DNA from: Amycolatopsis keratiniphila subsp. keratiniphila
Lineage (GTDB): Bacteria > Actinomycetota > Actinomycetes > Mycobacteriales > Pseudonocardiaceae
NCBI RefSeq assembly: GCF_001620365.2
Contig: NZ_LQMT02000010.1
Coordinates: 390,555 to 454,554, forward strand
Length of the DNA stretch: 64,000 nucleotides
Direction: 5' to 3'
The notes under the pieces were generated by a model. It saw nothing but the letters and a program-made list of their open reading frames with translations. It searched no databases and was not told where the DNA came from. Below, one piece after another: positions 46,201 to 52,898 of this stretch. The position numbers and the translations under genes were made by a program. Each line of letters opens with the position of its first letter. The stretch's first letter is position 1.

Positions 46201-47001
46201 GAATTACCGTTGAGGCCGACGAAGATCTCCCTGCTGCCCTACACGGACGCGAACACGCCGTCCGGGAATCTCCACCTGCCGGAACCGGCGAGAAGTCGTG
46301 AAGTGGGCGAGAAGGTCGTCACGACGTCTCCTGACGGCGAGGCCGTCTACCGATCGCTGACGGAGTTGTCCTCCGACTTCGGTTTCAACGGGCATCCCGC
46401 CTACGACCGTTACCCGCCCTCCCCGGAATCCGGGCCGGAGGACGGCTCGGCGTTGTTCCGTGCGACGCCGCTCCACTCGCTGCCCGCGATGGACGCGGAC
46501 ACCGTGGACGGCCGCTGGCGGGAGGCCGTCGCGTTCATCATGGAGCACTTCCCCCAGCTGCCCGAGACCAATCCCGGCTACTACGCGGACTGGGCCGCCC
46601 AGCTCGGCTTCCACACCAACTGCACTCGGTCCGTGGTCTGTTTCGTCCGGCGGTCGCTCGGCGAAGAGCTGACGGCACCGCCGGTGCCGGTGGAACTCAA
46701 GGACGACATCGCCACGCTGGACTACGTGTCGAACAATCTGGGCGGGCGATGGACGGAAATCGAGGATGCGAGTTACGACGGTGTCATCTCGGCCATGCTG
46801 GCCCGTCCCGTCGGAACGCTGGCAGCGGTGAACTTCTTCTATCAGAAGGACAGGAAGACGACCGGATCGCATGTGGCACTGGTCGCCCACCACCCGGGCG
46901 GAGTCGTGTTCCTCGACCCGCTGACGGGCTGGCTGACCCTGCTCGAGGAGATCCCCTTGCAGATTCTGTTGCTCCCCTTCCCCGGAAATCGAGGTGTTTA
47001 G
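37252..47001 (+). CDS. Giant type VII polymorphic toxin-like protein with tandem papain-like domains
   Basis: 3,249 residues, order: WXG-type helical region with Trp42 and WPDPAGGF at 73-80; an N-terminal domain to about 330; a long Pro-rich linker to about 1040 including five EPPRFGDP repeats; a folded domain with HEFAVH at 1358-1363 (metallopeptidase-like HExxH); a second linker; helical parts with hydrophobic segments near 1780-1813, 1888-1927 and 2158-2196; about seven 30-residue helical repeats (2387-2602); a caspase-like segment with His2692 and Cys2724; then two papain-fold toxin domains with C2879/H2961/D2976 and C3124/H3207/D3222. Papain-fold toxins of this type are predicted glutamine deamidases or peptidases. 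No signal peptide; export by the local ESX-like machine is inferred. Stop overlaps the immunity-like gene by one base. Confidence 0.9.
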   Translation: MADGDVQQPDCDLWDAVRALLPANAGWPPDSETLAEHQSGQWTKAKDVFNASMDIVDSAAAKIHPPGGAGGTWPDPAGGFMQRVIAKANGKEGFRQIADAMAGMASEYHLYKEILKSAKTSIKDYVEDLSWQYTAMGFGIPRQAKRNQEDFARGVASNVLKMLEQHAGWLKDPSTLPQPEEPSNNFFSGLWDSAKDQVKALAGLFGRGEDGSWSVFNAQVAWGHMDKLLAGLALYSLPGDLGRQIDNRLLDGVLGEYLADAGKAFVDYENWDNAPLHAVGYTTGMVAGLLGPTRGVGAAVKLAGRGFKAPKVIKFGEGIQKATLTNGVIKSIGKLDDTLKARRIAKGDEFALHPSVTPEVARLIHDRPQGSPNAVPHGNGTPEPHGPGPTKPPATQVPHPEARPEPTPPRDGNPPSNPPVREQHSPPPNGHGERLAGEAPRAEPRAPHGDQTPVAKNDGPGSPNREPGPSTTEPPAARHDPSPETPEPREPQPHRNALDGTPSPAADHAAAPGAEGRPSSHGAEATHTRSADTPSSAPGREAPSATPPLHTTVGDSPANAAKRADTGGPERGTPPKPSADEIRRLLDDRAMARLERKLYEDAQKADGGVVYPDHVVRDWVRYAAHSESVRAGHGTPGELPARPRTGLRSDEILRQRGAHPEPETGGPHGNDKNSAGKPSRSDEHGRRGTSDPDRPGAENVRNPPRRLGLDEFAKEYHPSEYRRAHGDDGGPPDEGPSGGGTANPDRPSPGPSGSGGAAQTEVARGGLALETRPPAVEKAPQPVGAPTAAKAQVETPKPEPRTAQPIPDKPAVPRPDGTPEPLPPMTVTPVEIHPDPVTGPGKPVDPAVPSRMNPGWAEPPRFGDPEPPRFGDPEPPRFGDPEPPRFGDPEPPRFGDPERPSVGWPVRPVPGDPPVRPDRAGDPSPPTLPRTSPPSEKPGVPVLPDVPRIPEIPELPREPEIRELPTDPEVPVVPEGARIAELPTDPEIPLLPKEPEIPEPPREPEIPSDPLRAAQEKPAPEFRPWDTWHDPGAREPWPRPEGVQEYIDGLIERGAPKAEAEAGSAAGEAHLDDVAFGVASDKELSPEDWAKVAAMDDYAPELPELRAQLDHVRVSDPERYAGLVGLLSDPGLPFDKRLFYATTFLMPPMPSPLPAQLRSAAPSVRDRLERAVADGMMPPEEFQRRRTAWADFVVRADGLRESIDEANRTDDVRPLLGELRAFSEALREYARTHADSAVPAWREVVRFDLLDPHRLRTLRPSVTEDGHFDVVTQAIVAHWFDSIFGAPGLDYATRAAALAVPLDSAALKQRFPNVDVDAVFGDLVRVDNPLDGMFMTETGTGFLRPQLGMADFITTMLHEFAVHGLQDPASVPAAGPWTDLLFRVAHEFQGRSGEILVAEAMRAEAEKSIVPPELRRDVSDLPRLSPKARDAHQLDQVIRIEAGGLAPEHKAALTEQLMAIGVGHERDLTRIRDAVAGGPKIRNPVVEAFEADPHGFTTKYSLPKPPDEPEPPDAPSPGPVDHPTPPGPGMPPSAASSDTHTDPSGPVTLGGQPRPDPRVPARQPESGVPASTRTPSPLPPPGIPFTVWRELSAAERLALATLHSRGLNAAGTLTATVAQVRSKTKPTAMRKLPRLLGKMPAGRRAEVEARLTGFTLEGPAPSFPPRYLDRTGDLSGPATLTEADHKSLGHVAALDREIGRSWANPWRRRRLLDELSGLLDELGLNPNHRDFAHRAAALENHPVAPVVWRRLGPLDDPHGLPVTSDNLVTQLSGTIIPGTVPSAVFIAMGSVQAGIAYTLTTFLAAVTAGLLTRRHEIGDDAAIAARRKELDALRQYEQVFMPTDRLRLHLRRLGLPEDHGPDLAAVKAPEDPSSPGTQKLRYFYLRYGVPPLTGVGVAVAPVLELAASARLGLAIGGGVAAIVAPLLQWKRARAKVNTELRAGERNARALLTEAKHAEDVAYREQVRALSGRPIADPNAPGPAPDPVDPDLPMSATTTEGVEGLVQIGRRVVPPSQPKPLDPNAVFKVTLYEAMVDYGIAKALLVLPAIPLVSRADKIEMINKVARTAVDKRARFEAEQAKERELQASQVAALEAARTAAADAVAPRPGLLRRMFGESPTETAPVPARPAETTPPLSPIPAERPGSVTKSDYKNIQRALAVVGAFGSAATALALGLDVAYAVAALTGVATGGWVGRDKWRHRQVELAARNKKADADAVTGFEDFEHDATALADFLTERLTDPLLSIAEDATRAGRSDVLDLLANIWGMLAKNVEGGPETTSPATPFDDLGPLPIEGDRWHDPAVRDRALTALEEIRRSAAAERFGLAVHSGDWSTLPERLGLLAGVLDLAARAVTHLGRIGENGAGPVQTTVAALNDAVHDYQQGGPRYLEPPEHIRAARANLSEVDSAAARYLDRSAPTWRRPRTADMRAALDAVDAAIHRYRRPAVPGEHSTGEEAAVHEAIDRYERLRDPNRHEPSPAVLRAAVTELRNAIDRHRRETAPGWRWPEPATDEVMTALTGLKHAITRHHQLSATHRTNPRAGDVTAALNEIERIIDRYRRESAPKWREPAGQEAKLGQVLGELHWALHHHWLVSAPRGRASTGYDKALKAADKDLKKAIYAVKKLDVAGLKGKPVEPAPLPAGHAPSTGQDVHYAPSGMSVGHATETHKAHLRTMLANRPDPAQPYVVTVHDDGALPSPEELAAATLRSEYYTPGRPVRLHSCRSATWARRFAIALGAPVVAPVADLHVLGRRTELPDGTVLPFGQEVVEGYAIGDGWAEFPPSGKRPVMLRSAAGSRPVTLDELNSANPVALGHPDDFAKLFRSTQLHELSSLHAGTARLRPAEAKTYLEEFHPQLGKVNPGFHEEDAVARGYTTNCTRAVVYHERRRLGEDVTAPPLRPEDAALGTLGYVSDRLGGEWDHSHGTSYDSVISAMLDRPVGAMAVIAVDSKTPKGAENKHVALVSRDRHGIVFLDPLDGALMELPLRPTKISLLPYTDANTPSGNLHLPEPARSREVGEKVVTTSPDGEAVYRSLTELSSDFGFNGHPAYDRYPPSPESGPEDGSALFRATPLHSLPAMDADTVDGRWREAVAFIMEHFPQLPETNPGYYADWAAQLGFHTNCTRSVVCFVRRSLGEELTAPPVPVELKDDIATLDYVSNNLGGRWTEIEDASYDGVISAMLARPVGTLAAVNFFYQKDRKTTGSHVALVAHHPGGVVFLDPLTGWLTLLEEIPLQILLLPFPGNRGV
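39823..39942 (+). repeat. Five 24-bp tandem repeats coding for EPPRFGDP
   Basis: Five contiguous 24-bp units inside the Pro-rich linker of the giant gene. Units differ only at synonymous positions (GAA/GAG, CCC/CCT, GAT/GAC), so the peptide repeat is kept while DNA drifts. A looser PEIPELP-type repeat continues to about 40290. Confidence 0.92.
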
Positions 47002-49061
47002 TGCAGGCGCAGGAAGCGGTCGCGAAGGTCGAGGAATGGCTGCGAGCCGGCGGCGAGTACGCGGTCCGGGTCGATCAGGCGCATGTCCTGCGCGTACCAG
47101 AGGGCTGGTTCGTGCCCTACGACACGATTCGCGCGCTGGACGGCGGTGACCGGCTGGCCTCACTGGTGCCGAAACCGGCGCTGATCGTGCGTGAGGACGG
47201 GGAACTGCGTCGTCCGGACACCGGCAGGGAAGGGACTGGACCGAGCAGTCCGGTACCGATGGCGGGTGAGGACGACTGGCGGGAGATCCTGGAACCCGAG
47301 TTCCGCCGCAGCGGTGTCGCCTATCTCGGTGTCCCCTCCCGAGCGGTGATGGCATGGCGCAAATACGCTCCCGACGGCTCCGCGACCGGCGAGACCCGGG
47401 GCAATCCGGACTACCGGCCCGGTCCGGAACGGCTGGGGTACCCACCCATGGACACCCCGGTGGACCACCTCCTCGGTTACCTGGCCGCGGAGTGGTACGA
47501 CCGCGCGCGGTATCTCGCCGGTCTGCTGTGCGCGGAGGTGCTCATCCCCCTCGATTTCCGGACCGAGCAGGTCCTTCCCCTGCTCTGGCAGGAAGAACCG
47601 CGCACGCTGCGGGTCTTCGGTTCGCGACGGCGGTTGCCACCCGGTACGGAGAAGTGGTTGCGCCTGGACGTCCTTTCGTTCGTCCGCGAGTTCCCCGGAG
47701 TCGGTTTGTCGATCAATCCCGGCTCGTTCCCGTCGGATACCGTCGACGCGGCCGAGCTGGCGGACGCCGTGCCGCGGTGGCCGGATTTCCTGGCCACCAC
47801 CCGCGTCGTGGAGGTCTCACCGGAGTATTCGGAGTCCGTGCTTGTCGTGGCCGAGCGGATCAGGGACGAACTGGGGCTCGCCGGACCCGTCACCGGGCTC
47901 AGGGAAGCCGCCGCCAAGGCACGGTCGGCCGGTTTCGAGCTCTCGGAGCGGGAATGCGAGCTGTTCGTCCTCGGCAGGGCCTGGGAACAGCGCAACGCCG
48001 TGCCGGCCGACCCCGCCGGACGGCATTGGCCGGACGACCTCCACGCCAACGGGCTCGCCGCCGGGTACGACGAGGCGGGCCGGATCCGGCCACACGCGGC
48101 GACCTTCGGCAAATTCTTCCGTCATGCGGCGGATGACGGCGAGTCCGCCTGGCATCGCGTCGCCGGAGCGTTCACCGGATTCGCCCTCGGCGAGTCTCTC
48201 GGCTCGGCGGTGGACACGCTCGGCTGGGCGGAGATCGTGGCGCGCTTCGGCGAGAACGGGATCACCGGACCGCCCGGGGCCATCCGGATCGGCCCGCTCA
48301 CCCGGCGGTTGCTGTTCTGCACGGAGGGTCTGCTGCGAGCGCTGCCCAGTCCGTACCGGGGTGCCGTGCCGAGTGGACTGATGACCGTCGGCGTGCGGGC
48401 AAGACGGCGCGAGCAGGACGGCTGGCTCAGCCACGTCCCGGAACTGCGTGCGATCCCGCCGGAGGCGCCGGGTCCCGGTGACGACGCCGGTTTCCTCGTG
48501 CCGGGCATCGTGGCCGCGCTGTGCGGCCGGACGGCCCCGCGCGTCGCCCGCCTGCTGGTCTCAGGCGATGGCGCCGGCGAAGAGACCGCCGAGGCCGCTT
48601 CCGTGGTGGCGGGGCTGTTCGCCGAGCTGTTCCAGCGCGAACCGGCGCCACCGCACGTCCTCGCGCGGCGGCTGATCGACTCGGGCACGGCGACCGGCCC
48701 GGTGGCCGGGGTGCTGGCCGCCGCGCTGGACCTCGGCGGCGTCGATCACTTGCCGGCGGCCGGTACTTCCGCCGTGGACACCCTGGGACAGTCCATGGCC
48801 GCGGTGTTCGGGCATTTCTTCGATCCACAAAGGACGATGCTCGCCGCGGTCAACCACTCCGGCCGCAGCGCGATCGCCGGCGCGCTCGCCGGAGCCGTCG
48901 CCGGATCGCGAGCCGGGATTCCCGGCCTGCCACCGGGCTGGCTCGCCCGGTTCGCCGCACGCGACCTGGTCGAGACCGTGGCGGGTGACGCCTTCTGGCA
49001 CTTCTCCGCGCATCCGCCGTCCGCGGACGAGTGGGCGAGGCGCTATCCGCGGGATCTATGA
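47001..49061 (+). CDS. Immunity-like fusion: Imm35/YrhB-type domain, T7SS-associated domain, degenerate ADP-ribosylglycohydrolase
   Basis: 686 residues from GTG 47001, one base overlap with the giant gene. Residues 1-70 resemble the Imm35/YrhB immunity fold (VEEWLRAGGEYAVRVDQAHVLRVPEGWFVPYDT). The 75-340 part carries YLGVPSRAVMAWRKYAPDG and YRPGPERLGYPP, seen in other type VII loci. From about 385 an ADP-ribosylglycohydrolase scaffold is clear (GFALGESLGSAVD, EIVARFGENGITG, FCTEGLLRA, LPPGWLARF). The metal-binding motifs are lost: TDDTQ aligns with GPLTR near 430, and NHxGDSDS with NHSGRSA near 618. Probably a non-catalytic immunity protein for the giant toxin. Confidence 0.78.
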   Translation: MQAQEAVAKVEEWLRAGGEYAVRVDQAHVLRVPEGWFVPYDTIRALDGGDRLASLVPKPALIVREDGELRRPDTGREGTGPSSPVPMAGEDDWREILEPEFRRSGVAYLGVPSRAVMAWRKYAPDGSATGETRGNPDYRPGPERLGYPPMDTPVDHLLGYLAAEWYDRARYLAGLLCAEVLIPLDFRTEQVLPLLWQEEPRTLRVFGSRRRLPPGTEKWLRLDVLSFVREFPGVGLSINPGSFPSDTVDAAELADAVPRWPDFLATTRVVEVSPEYSESVLVVAERIRDELGLAGPVTGLREAAAKARSAGFELSERECELFVLGRAWEQRNAVPADPAGRHWPDDLHANGLAAGYDEAGRIRPHAATFGKFFRHAADDGESAWHRVAGAFTGFALGESLGSAVDTLGWAEIVARFGENGITGPPGAIRIGPLTRRLLFCTEGLLRALPSPYRGAVPSGLMTVGVRARRREQDGWLSHVPELRAIPPEAPGPGDDAGFLVPGIVAALCGRTAPRVARLLVSGDGAGEETAEAASVVAGLFAELFQREPAPPHVLARRLIDSGTATGPVAGVLAAALDLGGVDHLPAAGTSAVDTLGQSMAAVFGHFFDPQRTMLAAVNHSGRSAIAGALAGAVAGSRAGIPGLPPGWLARFAARDLVETVAGDAFWHFSAHPPSADEWARRYPRDL

Positions 49062-49085
49062 CAGGGGCGGGATTCCGCCTGCCGA

Positions 49086-49114
49086 TCGCGCCGGCGGCGA
49101 GGTGGCCGGCGCGA
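49086..49114. terminator. Hairpin between the immunity-like gene and a convergent gene
   Basis: TCGCGCCGGC (49086-49095) and GCCGGCGCGA (49105-49114) form a perfect 10-bp stem with a 9-base loop, 24 bp after the stop. Likely bidirectional terminator, unrelated in sequence to the repeat family. Confidence 0.6.
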
Positions 49115-49162
49115 GTGAGTGGCCGGCCCGGCCGCACCGCGCCACATCTGGCTTACCTCTCA

Positions 49163-50122
49163 CTATGACCGCGGCAGGCCGAAGTGCCGCAGGAGGTCGG
49201 CCAGCTGCTCGTACGGTGGCCGCGGTCCGCCGTCGAATGTGCACCAGGCCGCGGACCCGAGGAGCTCGATCCGCGCGGTCGGGGCACGCTCGGCGTGCTC
49301 CACCCCGCGCGCCGCGACTATCTCTTGTCCGGCAAGGAGTCCGTAAGGCAAAGCGGGACGACTCGGCGTGCTGGAACGCGAACCTCCCCGCCTGCCGGGA
49401 TGCACCGCGACGAGCATCAGCCGCGCGGTCCCGGCGACCTGCCCGGCGAGCGAGGCGACGTCTTCCGGGCGGACGGTTCCGGCCCCAGGGCCGCTCAGTA
49501 GCGTCTCCTCGACCAGGCCCCGATCCGCGGACGAGACGCGTAGTTGCCCCGTCATCCCTGGGCCGACCACGACGAGCTGGGTGTGCCCCGGCGCCCGGTT
49601 CCGGCAGTATTCGGTGACCTCTTCCGCCGACCATGGCCGGGTGGCGGGCTCGGCGTTCCCCCATCCGGTGGGAGCTTCGCCGGTCAGCGCGCGCAGCGCC
49701 GCTTCGACGGCGGTCCCGAGGCGGAGCGGTGCCTCTGCCGGATGCACGACGCTGATCCGGATCTCGAGATCGCCGGTGTCGATCTCCGGCTCCTGCGGCG
49801 GGACGGCCCGCCTGCCGGGATCGCGAGCGAAACGCGTTCCGGTCCAGCTCATCGGGACACCACGGATCCCGTCGCGGTAACGGCTCGCGTCCTCCTGAAC
49901 GATCCACTCCGCCGCGGCGTCGGCGAGCAACAGCTCCATCGGGTAGGTGATCCGGCTTTCCTCCGGGGTGAGCACCTGGAGAATCCTTTTGCTCCGCAAG
50001 GCGGATCGCGCCGCGTCGATCACCCACGAGGAAGCGGGCACGACACCGCGGGACTGCTCGACGATCAACGCCTCCTCGGTGGCCAGATCGGCCGCCGGAT
50101 GCCCGGTCACCTGCTCGACCAC
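49163..50122 (-). CDS. DUF6177-like type VII-associated protein
   Basis: 319 residues from GTG 50122, which has GGGAGG upstream and lies inside the end of the preceding gene (16-bp overlap). The segment LQVLTPEESRITYPMELLL... AAEWIVQEDASRYRDGIRGVPMSWTGTRF matches, from memory, the DUF6177 family that accompanies actinobacterial type VII loci. Later parts hold strand-rich sequence (QLVVVGPG, LMLVAVHPG, ARIELLGSAAWCTFDGGPR). No catalytic motif or membrane segment. Function unknown; an accessory or chaperone role is guessed from context. Confidence 0.78.
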   Translation of the reverse strand: MVEQVTGHPAADLATEEALIVEQSRGVVPASSWVIDAARSALRSKRILQVLTPEESRITYPMELLLADAAAEWIVQEDASRYRDGIRGVPMSWTGTRFARDPGRRAVPPQEPEIDTGDLEIRISVVHPAEAPLRLGTAVEAALRALTGEAPTGWGNAEPATRPWSAEEVTEYCRNRAPGHTQLVVVGPGMTGQLRVSSADRGLVEETLLSGPGAGTVRPEDVASLAGQVAGTARLMLVAVHPGRRGGSRSSTPSRPALPYGLLAGQEIVAARGVEHAERAPTARIELLGSAAWCTFDGGPRPPYEQLADLLRHFGLPRS

Positions 50123-50463
50123 GACAAGCCTCCCGTCCCGCCCACCAGCGCGTCGGTGAACGCCCTCGCGACGAACTCCGCCTCCGGGTCGTTTTCGGGA
50201 GCGCGGCTTTCCACCCACCACACCGGATGCGGCACTTCGGTCCCGGTGGCGATACCGAGCACCCGCCGCGCCTCGCCGGGGACACGCACCAACCGGGTTT
50301 CCTCGATGCTCAGGAGCAACCGGCCGTCGGGATGGCACAGCCGCACCAACGGCCGCCCCTTCACCGTGGACACGGTCAGCCCGCCGCTCAGCGGCAGGAC
50401 CGCCTCGATGGCGGCCGCCGGATCCGGTTGTTCCGCGCACAGACCGATGATGTCGAAGGTCAC
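50107..50463 (-). CDS. Small protein coupled to the DUF6177-like gene
   Basis: 118 residues from GTG 50463. No ribosome site, but the minus strand reads TCTAAT six bases before the GTG, so the message may be leaderless. The sequence (DIIGLCAEQPDPAAAIEAVLPLSGGLTV, VRLCHPDGRLLLSIEETRLVRVPGE, PHPVWWVESRAPE) is a compact alpha/beta protein without recognised family. Overlap of 16 bp with the next gene suggests tight co-expression. Confidence 0.78.
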   Translation of the reverse strand: MTFDIIGLCAEQPDPAAAIEAVLPLSGGLTVSTVKGRPLVRLCHPDGRLLLSIEETRLVRVPGEARRVLGIATGTEVPHPVWWVESRAPENDPEAEFVARAFTDALVGGTGGLSWSSR

Positions 50464-50526
50464 GCGGTGATTAGACGTCCGCCGGGAGGGCCGTGACCGC
50501 CGCTGGCCGGAACCTGCCGCTTCTGG

Positions 50527-51189
50527 TCAGAGCGGCGCCATCCGGTACCCCGAACCCCGGACGGTGTGGATCAGCGGCGGATCCTTCAGCTTCCGCCGCA
50601 GCCGGGCGATCACGACGTCCAGCACGTTCGACGCCGGATCCGCCATCTCGTCCCACGCGTACCGGATGAGCTCCCGTCGCGAGACCGGCCGCCCGGTCGC
50701 GGCCAGCAGCCGCTCCATGACGAGATACTCCTTGCGGGTCACGGTGAGCAGGACCCCGGCACGGGAGATCTGGTGCCTGCCGGTGTCGAGTTCGACGTCG
50801 GCACAGCGCAGCACCACCGCTTGCCCGGCCATGTCCCGGCGGCACAGGCTGCGCACCCGCGCGATCAGTTCCGGCATCGCGAACGGCTTGACCAGGTAGT
50901 CGCCGCCGCCGACGCGTAAACCGTCGATCCGGTCGGCGACGCTGTCGCGGGCGGTGAGGAACAGCACCGGCATCGGCCATCCGGCGCTGCGCCGGTTGCG
51001 GACGTACGCCAGCGCGTCACCCGAAGGCAGCATCCGGTCGAACACCGCGCAGTCGTAGGCGTTCACCATCAGCGCCTCGTCGGCGCCGGGCAGGTCGGCG
51101 GCGGTGTCCACCGCGAACCCGTCCCCGCGCAGCGCGAACTCCAGCGCCACCCGCAAGTTTTCGTCGTCCTCGGTCACCAGCACCCGCAC
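50527..51189 (-). CDS. OmpR-family response regulator 1 of the island
   Basis: 220 residues. Receiver with TEDDEN, phosphoacceptor Asp in VFDRMLPSGD, FLTARD and DYLVKPF; winged helix with TVTRKEYLVMERLL and HTVRGSGYR. GTG 51189 lacks a ribosome site, but TAAGGT lies six bases upstream, pointing to a leaderless message. No kinase gene adjoins it; it is close in sequence to the regulator at 53711, sharing DRMLP-x-GDA, GWxxPVLFLTARD and RRAGVLLT. They may share one kinase. Confidence 0.93.
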   Translation of the reverse strand: MRVLVTEDDENLRVALEFALRGDGFAVDTAADLPGADEALMVNAYDCAVFDRMLPSGDALAYVRNRRSAGWPMPVLFLTARDSVADRIDGLRVGGGDYLVKPFAMPELIARVRSLCRRDMAGQAVVLRCADVELDTGRHQISRAGVLLTVTRKEYLVMERLLAATGRPVSRRELIRYAWDEMADPASNVLDVVIARLRRKLKDPPLIHTVRGSGYRMAPL

Positions 51190-51239
51190 ACTGGCACCTT
51201 AGTGTCAATCGGTGGACCTGTGTCCGCGATCGACGGGCG

Positions 51240-52898
51240 TCAGCGTGTGATCGCCACCTCCACGTCCGCCACGTGCAGCCCGCGCAGTTCCTCGACGGTC
51301 GGCATCCGGCCCAGCAACCGCAACCGTTGCGATTGCGCCTTGCGCGCCCCTTCGAACAGGCGGCGCGCGTCCCGCGCGTTGCCGAAGTTGACGTCGCCGG
51401 AAACACGCTGGAAGTGTCCGGTCAACACCGGGTCGGCGTCCGGATCGAGTGCGTAGTCGCCCGCGGTCACCATGCGACGGAAGATGGAGAGCAGCTCGCC
51501 GGGGCTGTAGTCCTCGAACTCGATCGTCTTGCCGAACCGGGACGCGAGACCGGGGTTGGCGGCGAGGAAATCGACCATCTCGCCGGTGTACCCGGCCACG
51601 ATCACCGCCACTTCGTCGCGATGCTCCTCCATCAGCGGCACCAGGGTGTCGATCGCCTCCTGACCGAAGTCGCCGCCGGAACCGGCGAGCCGCGAAAGCG
51701 TGTACGCCTCATCGATGAAGAGGACACCACCCTTGGCCTCCTCGAACACGGTGGCCGTCTTCTCCGCCGTATGCCCGATGTACTGCCCGACCAGATCCCG
51801 GCGGGAGACCTCGCGGAACTGCCCTTGCGGCAGGATTCCCAGTGCCTTCAGCAGTTTCCCGTAGATCCGCGCGACCGTGGTCTTACCGGTACCCGGCGCG
51901 CCCGCGAAGATCAGGTGATGCGCGGCGGCGCCGATCGGCAGCCCCGCCCGGCGGCGCCATTCGTTGACCTGCAACTCGTCGACGAGCGCGTGTACCTCTT
52001 CCTTCACCCCTGGCAGGCCGATCATGGCGTCCAGTTCGGCCAGCATCTCGTCGAGTTCGAAGTCACCGGAACCGCCGCGTCCCGACGGATCGGCCGCGGC
52101 GGTGACGGTGGCGGTCGCCCCGTCGGCGATCGCGATCCCCGGTTCGGCGGTGCGCTCGACCCGGCAGGCGGTGACGGAACCGCCACAGCCCGAACCGAAC
52201 ACGATCCCGGAACCACCCACTTCGCTGACGGTGCACCGCTTCAACACGGGCGTGCTGTGGTGCGCCACGGCGATGCCCTCATGGCCCACGTTCGATATCG
52301 CGCAACCTTCGATGACGGGCCTCGCGTACTGGTAGACGTAGAAACCGCGCAGCCCACATCCGGTCACCGTGCAGTTGCGGACGACCGGATCGGCACCGGA
52401 TCCGATGGTGATCCCGTCACCGGTCACGTTTTCGACGGTCGTGTCTTCGATCCTGCCGGGAGCGCCGTCGACGGCGATCCCCTGCTCGGCCGCGGAGATC
52501 ACACAGCCGGTGACGGTGAAGGCCGCGGCCCCGCGGAGCGTGACGGCGGGACCGCGGCCGCCTGAGACGGTGCAGCGATCCATGACCAATTCGGTGTCGT
52601 CGGCGACGACCGCGGACGACGTGTCGGCCAACAGCTCCAATCCGTTCAGGACGAGCCCTCCGCCGGTGGCACGGACGACAGGCCGGTCTGCGCCGCGGCC
52701 GTCGATGACCACGCTGGCCCCCTTCGCCGCCGAAAGGGTCACCCGGAGCCCGGACAGTTCGACGGTCTCGGCGTACTCGCCGCCCGCGATGGTGACGACG
52801 GCGCCGTCGGACGCGTCCATCAACGCGTCGCCGATGGTCGGATACGCACCCGGCCGCTGGGCGACCAGCAGGACCCGGCCGGAGGTCGAGGTGGTCAT
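51240..52898 (-). CDS. EccA-like AAA+ ATPase with N-terminal right-handed beta-helix
   Basis: 552 residues. About 20-265 is a parallel beta-helix of pectate-lyase type (repeated G-I-x-V/I turns such as GDGITIGSGADPVVRNCTV and GHEGIAVAHHSTPVLKRCTV). From 285 a CbbX/EccA-type AAA+ domain begins: GLPGVKEEV, Walker A GAPGTGKT 333-340, Walker B VLFIDE 392-397, and the arginine-finger region GLASRFGKTIEF. EccA ATPases in ESX systems recycle or unfold substrates with chaperones; here the usual TPR N-terminus is replaced by the beta-helix. Overlaps the LuxR-type gene by one base. Confidence 0.92.
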   Translation of the reverse strand: MTTSTSGRVLLVAQRPGAYPTIGDALMDASDGAVVTIAGGEYAETVELSGLRVTLSAAKGASVVIDGRGADRPVVRATGGGLVLNGLELLADTSSAVVADDTELVMDRCTVSGGRGPAVTLRGAAAFTVTGCVISAAEQGIAVDGAPGRIEDTTVENVTGDGITIGSGADPVVRNCTVTGCGLRGFYVYQYARPVIEGCAISNVGHEGIAVAHHSTPVLKRCTVSEVGGSGIVFGSGCGGSVTACRVERTAEPGIAIADGATATVTAAADPSGRGGSGDFELDEMLAELDAMIGLPGVKEEVHALVDELQVNEWRRRAGLPIGAAAHHLIFAGAPGTGKTTVARIYGKLLKALGILPQGQFREVSRRDLVGQYIGHTAEKTATVFEEAKGGVLFIDEAYTLSRLAGSGGDFGQEAIDTLVPLMEEHRDEVAVIVAGYTGEMVDFLAANPGLASRFGKTIEFEDYSPGELLSIFRRMVTAGDYALDPDADPVLTGHFQRVSGDVNFGNARDARRLFEGARKAQSQRLRLLGRMPTVEELRGLHVADVEVAITR

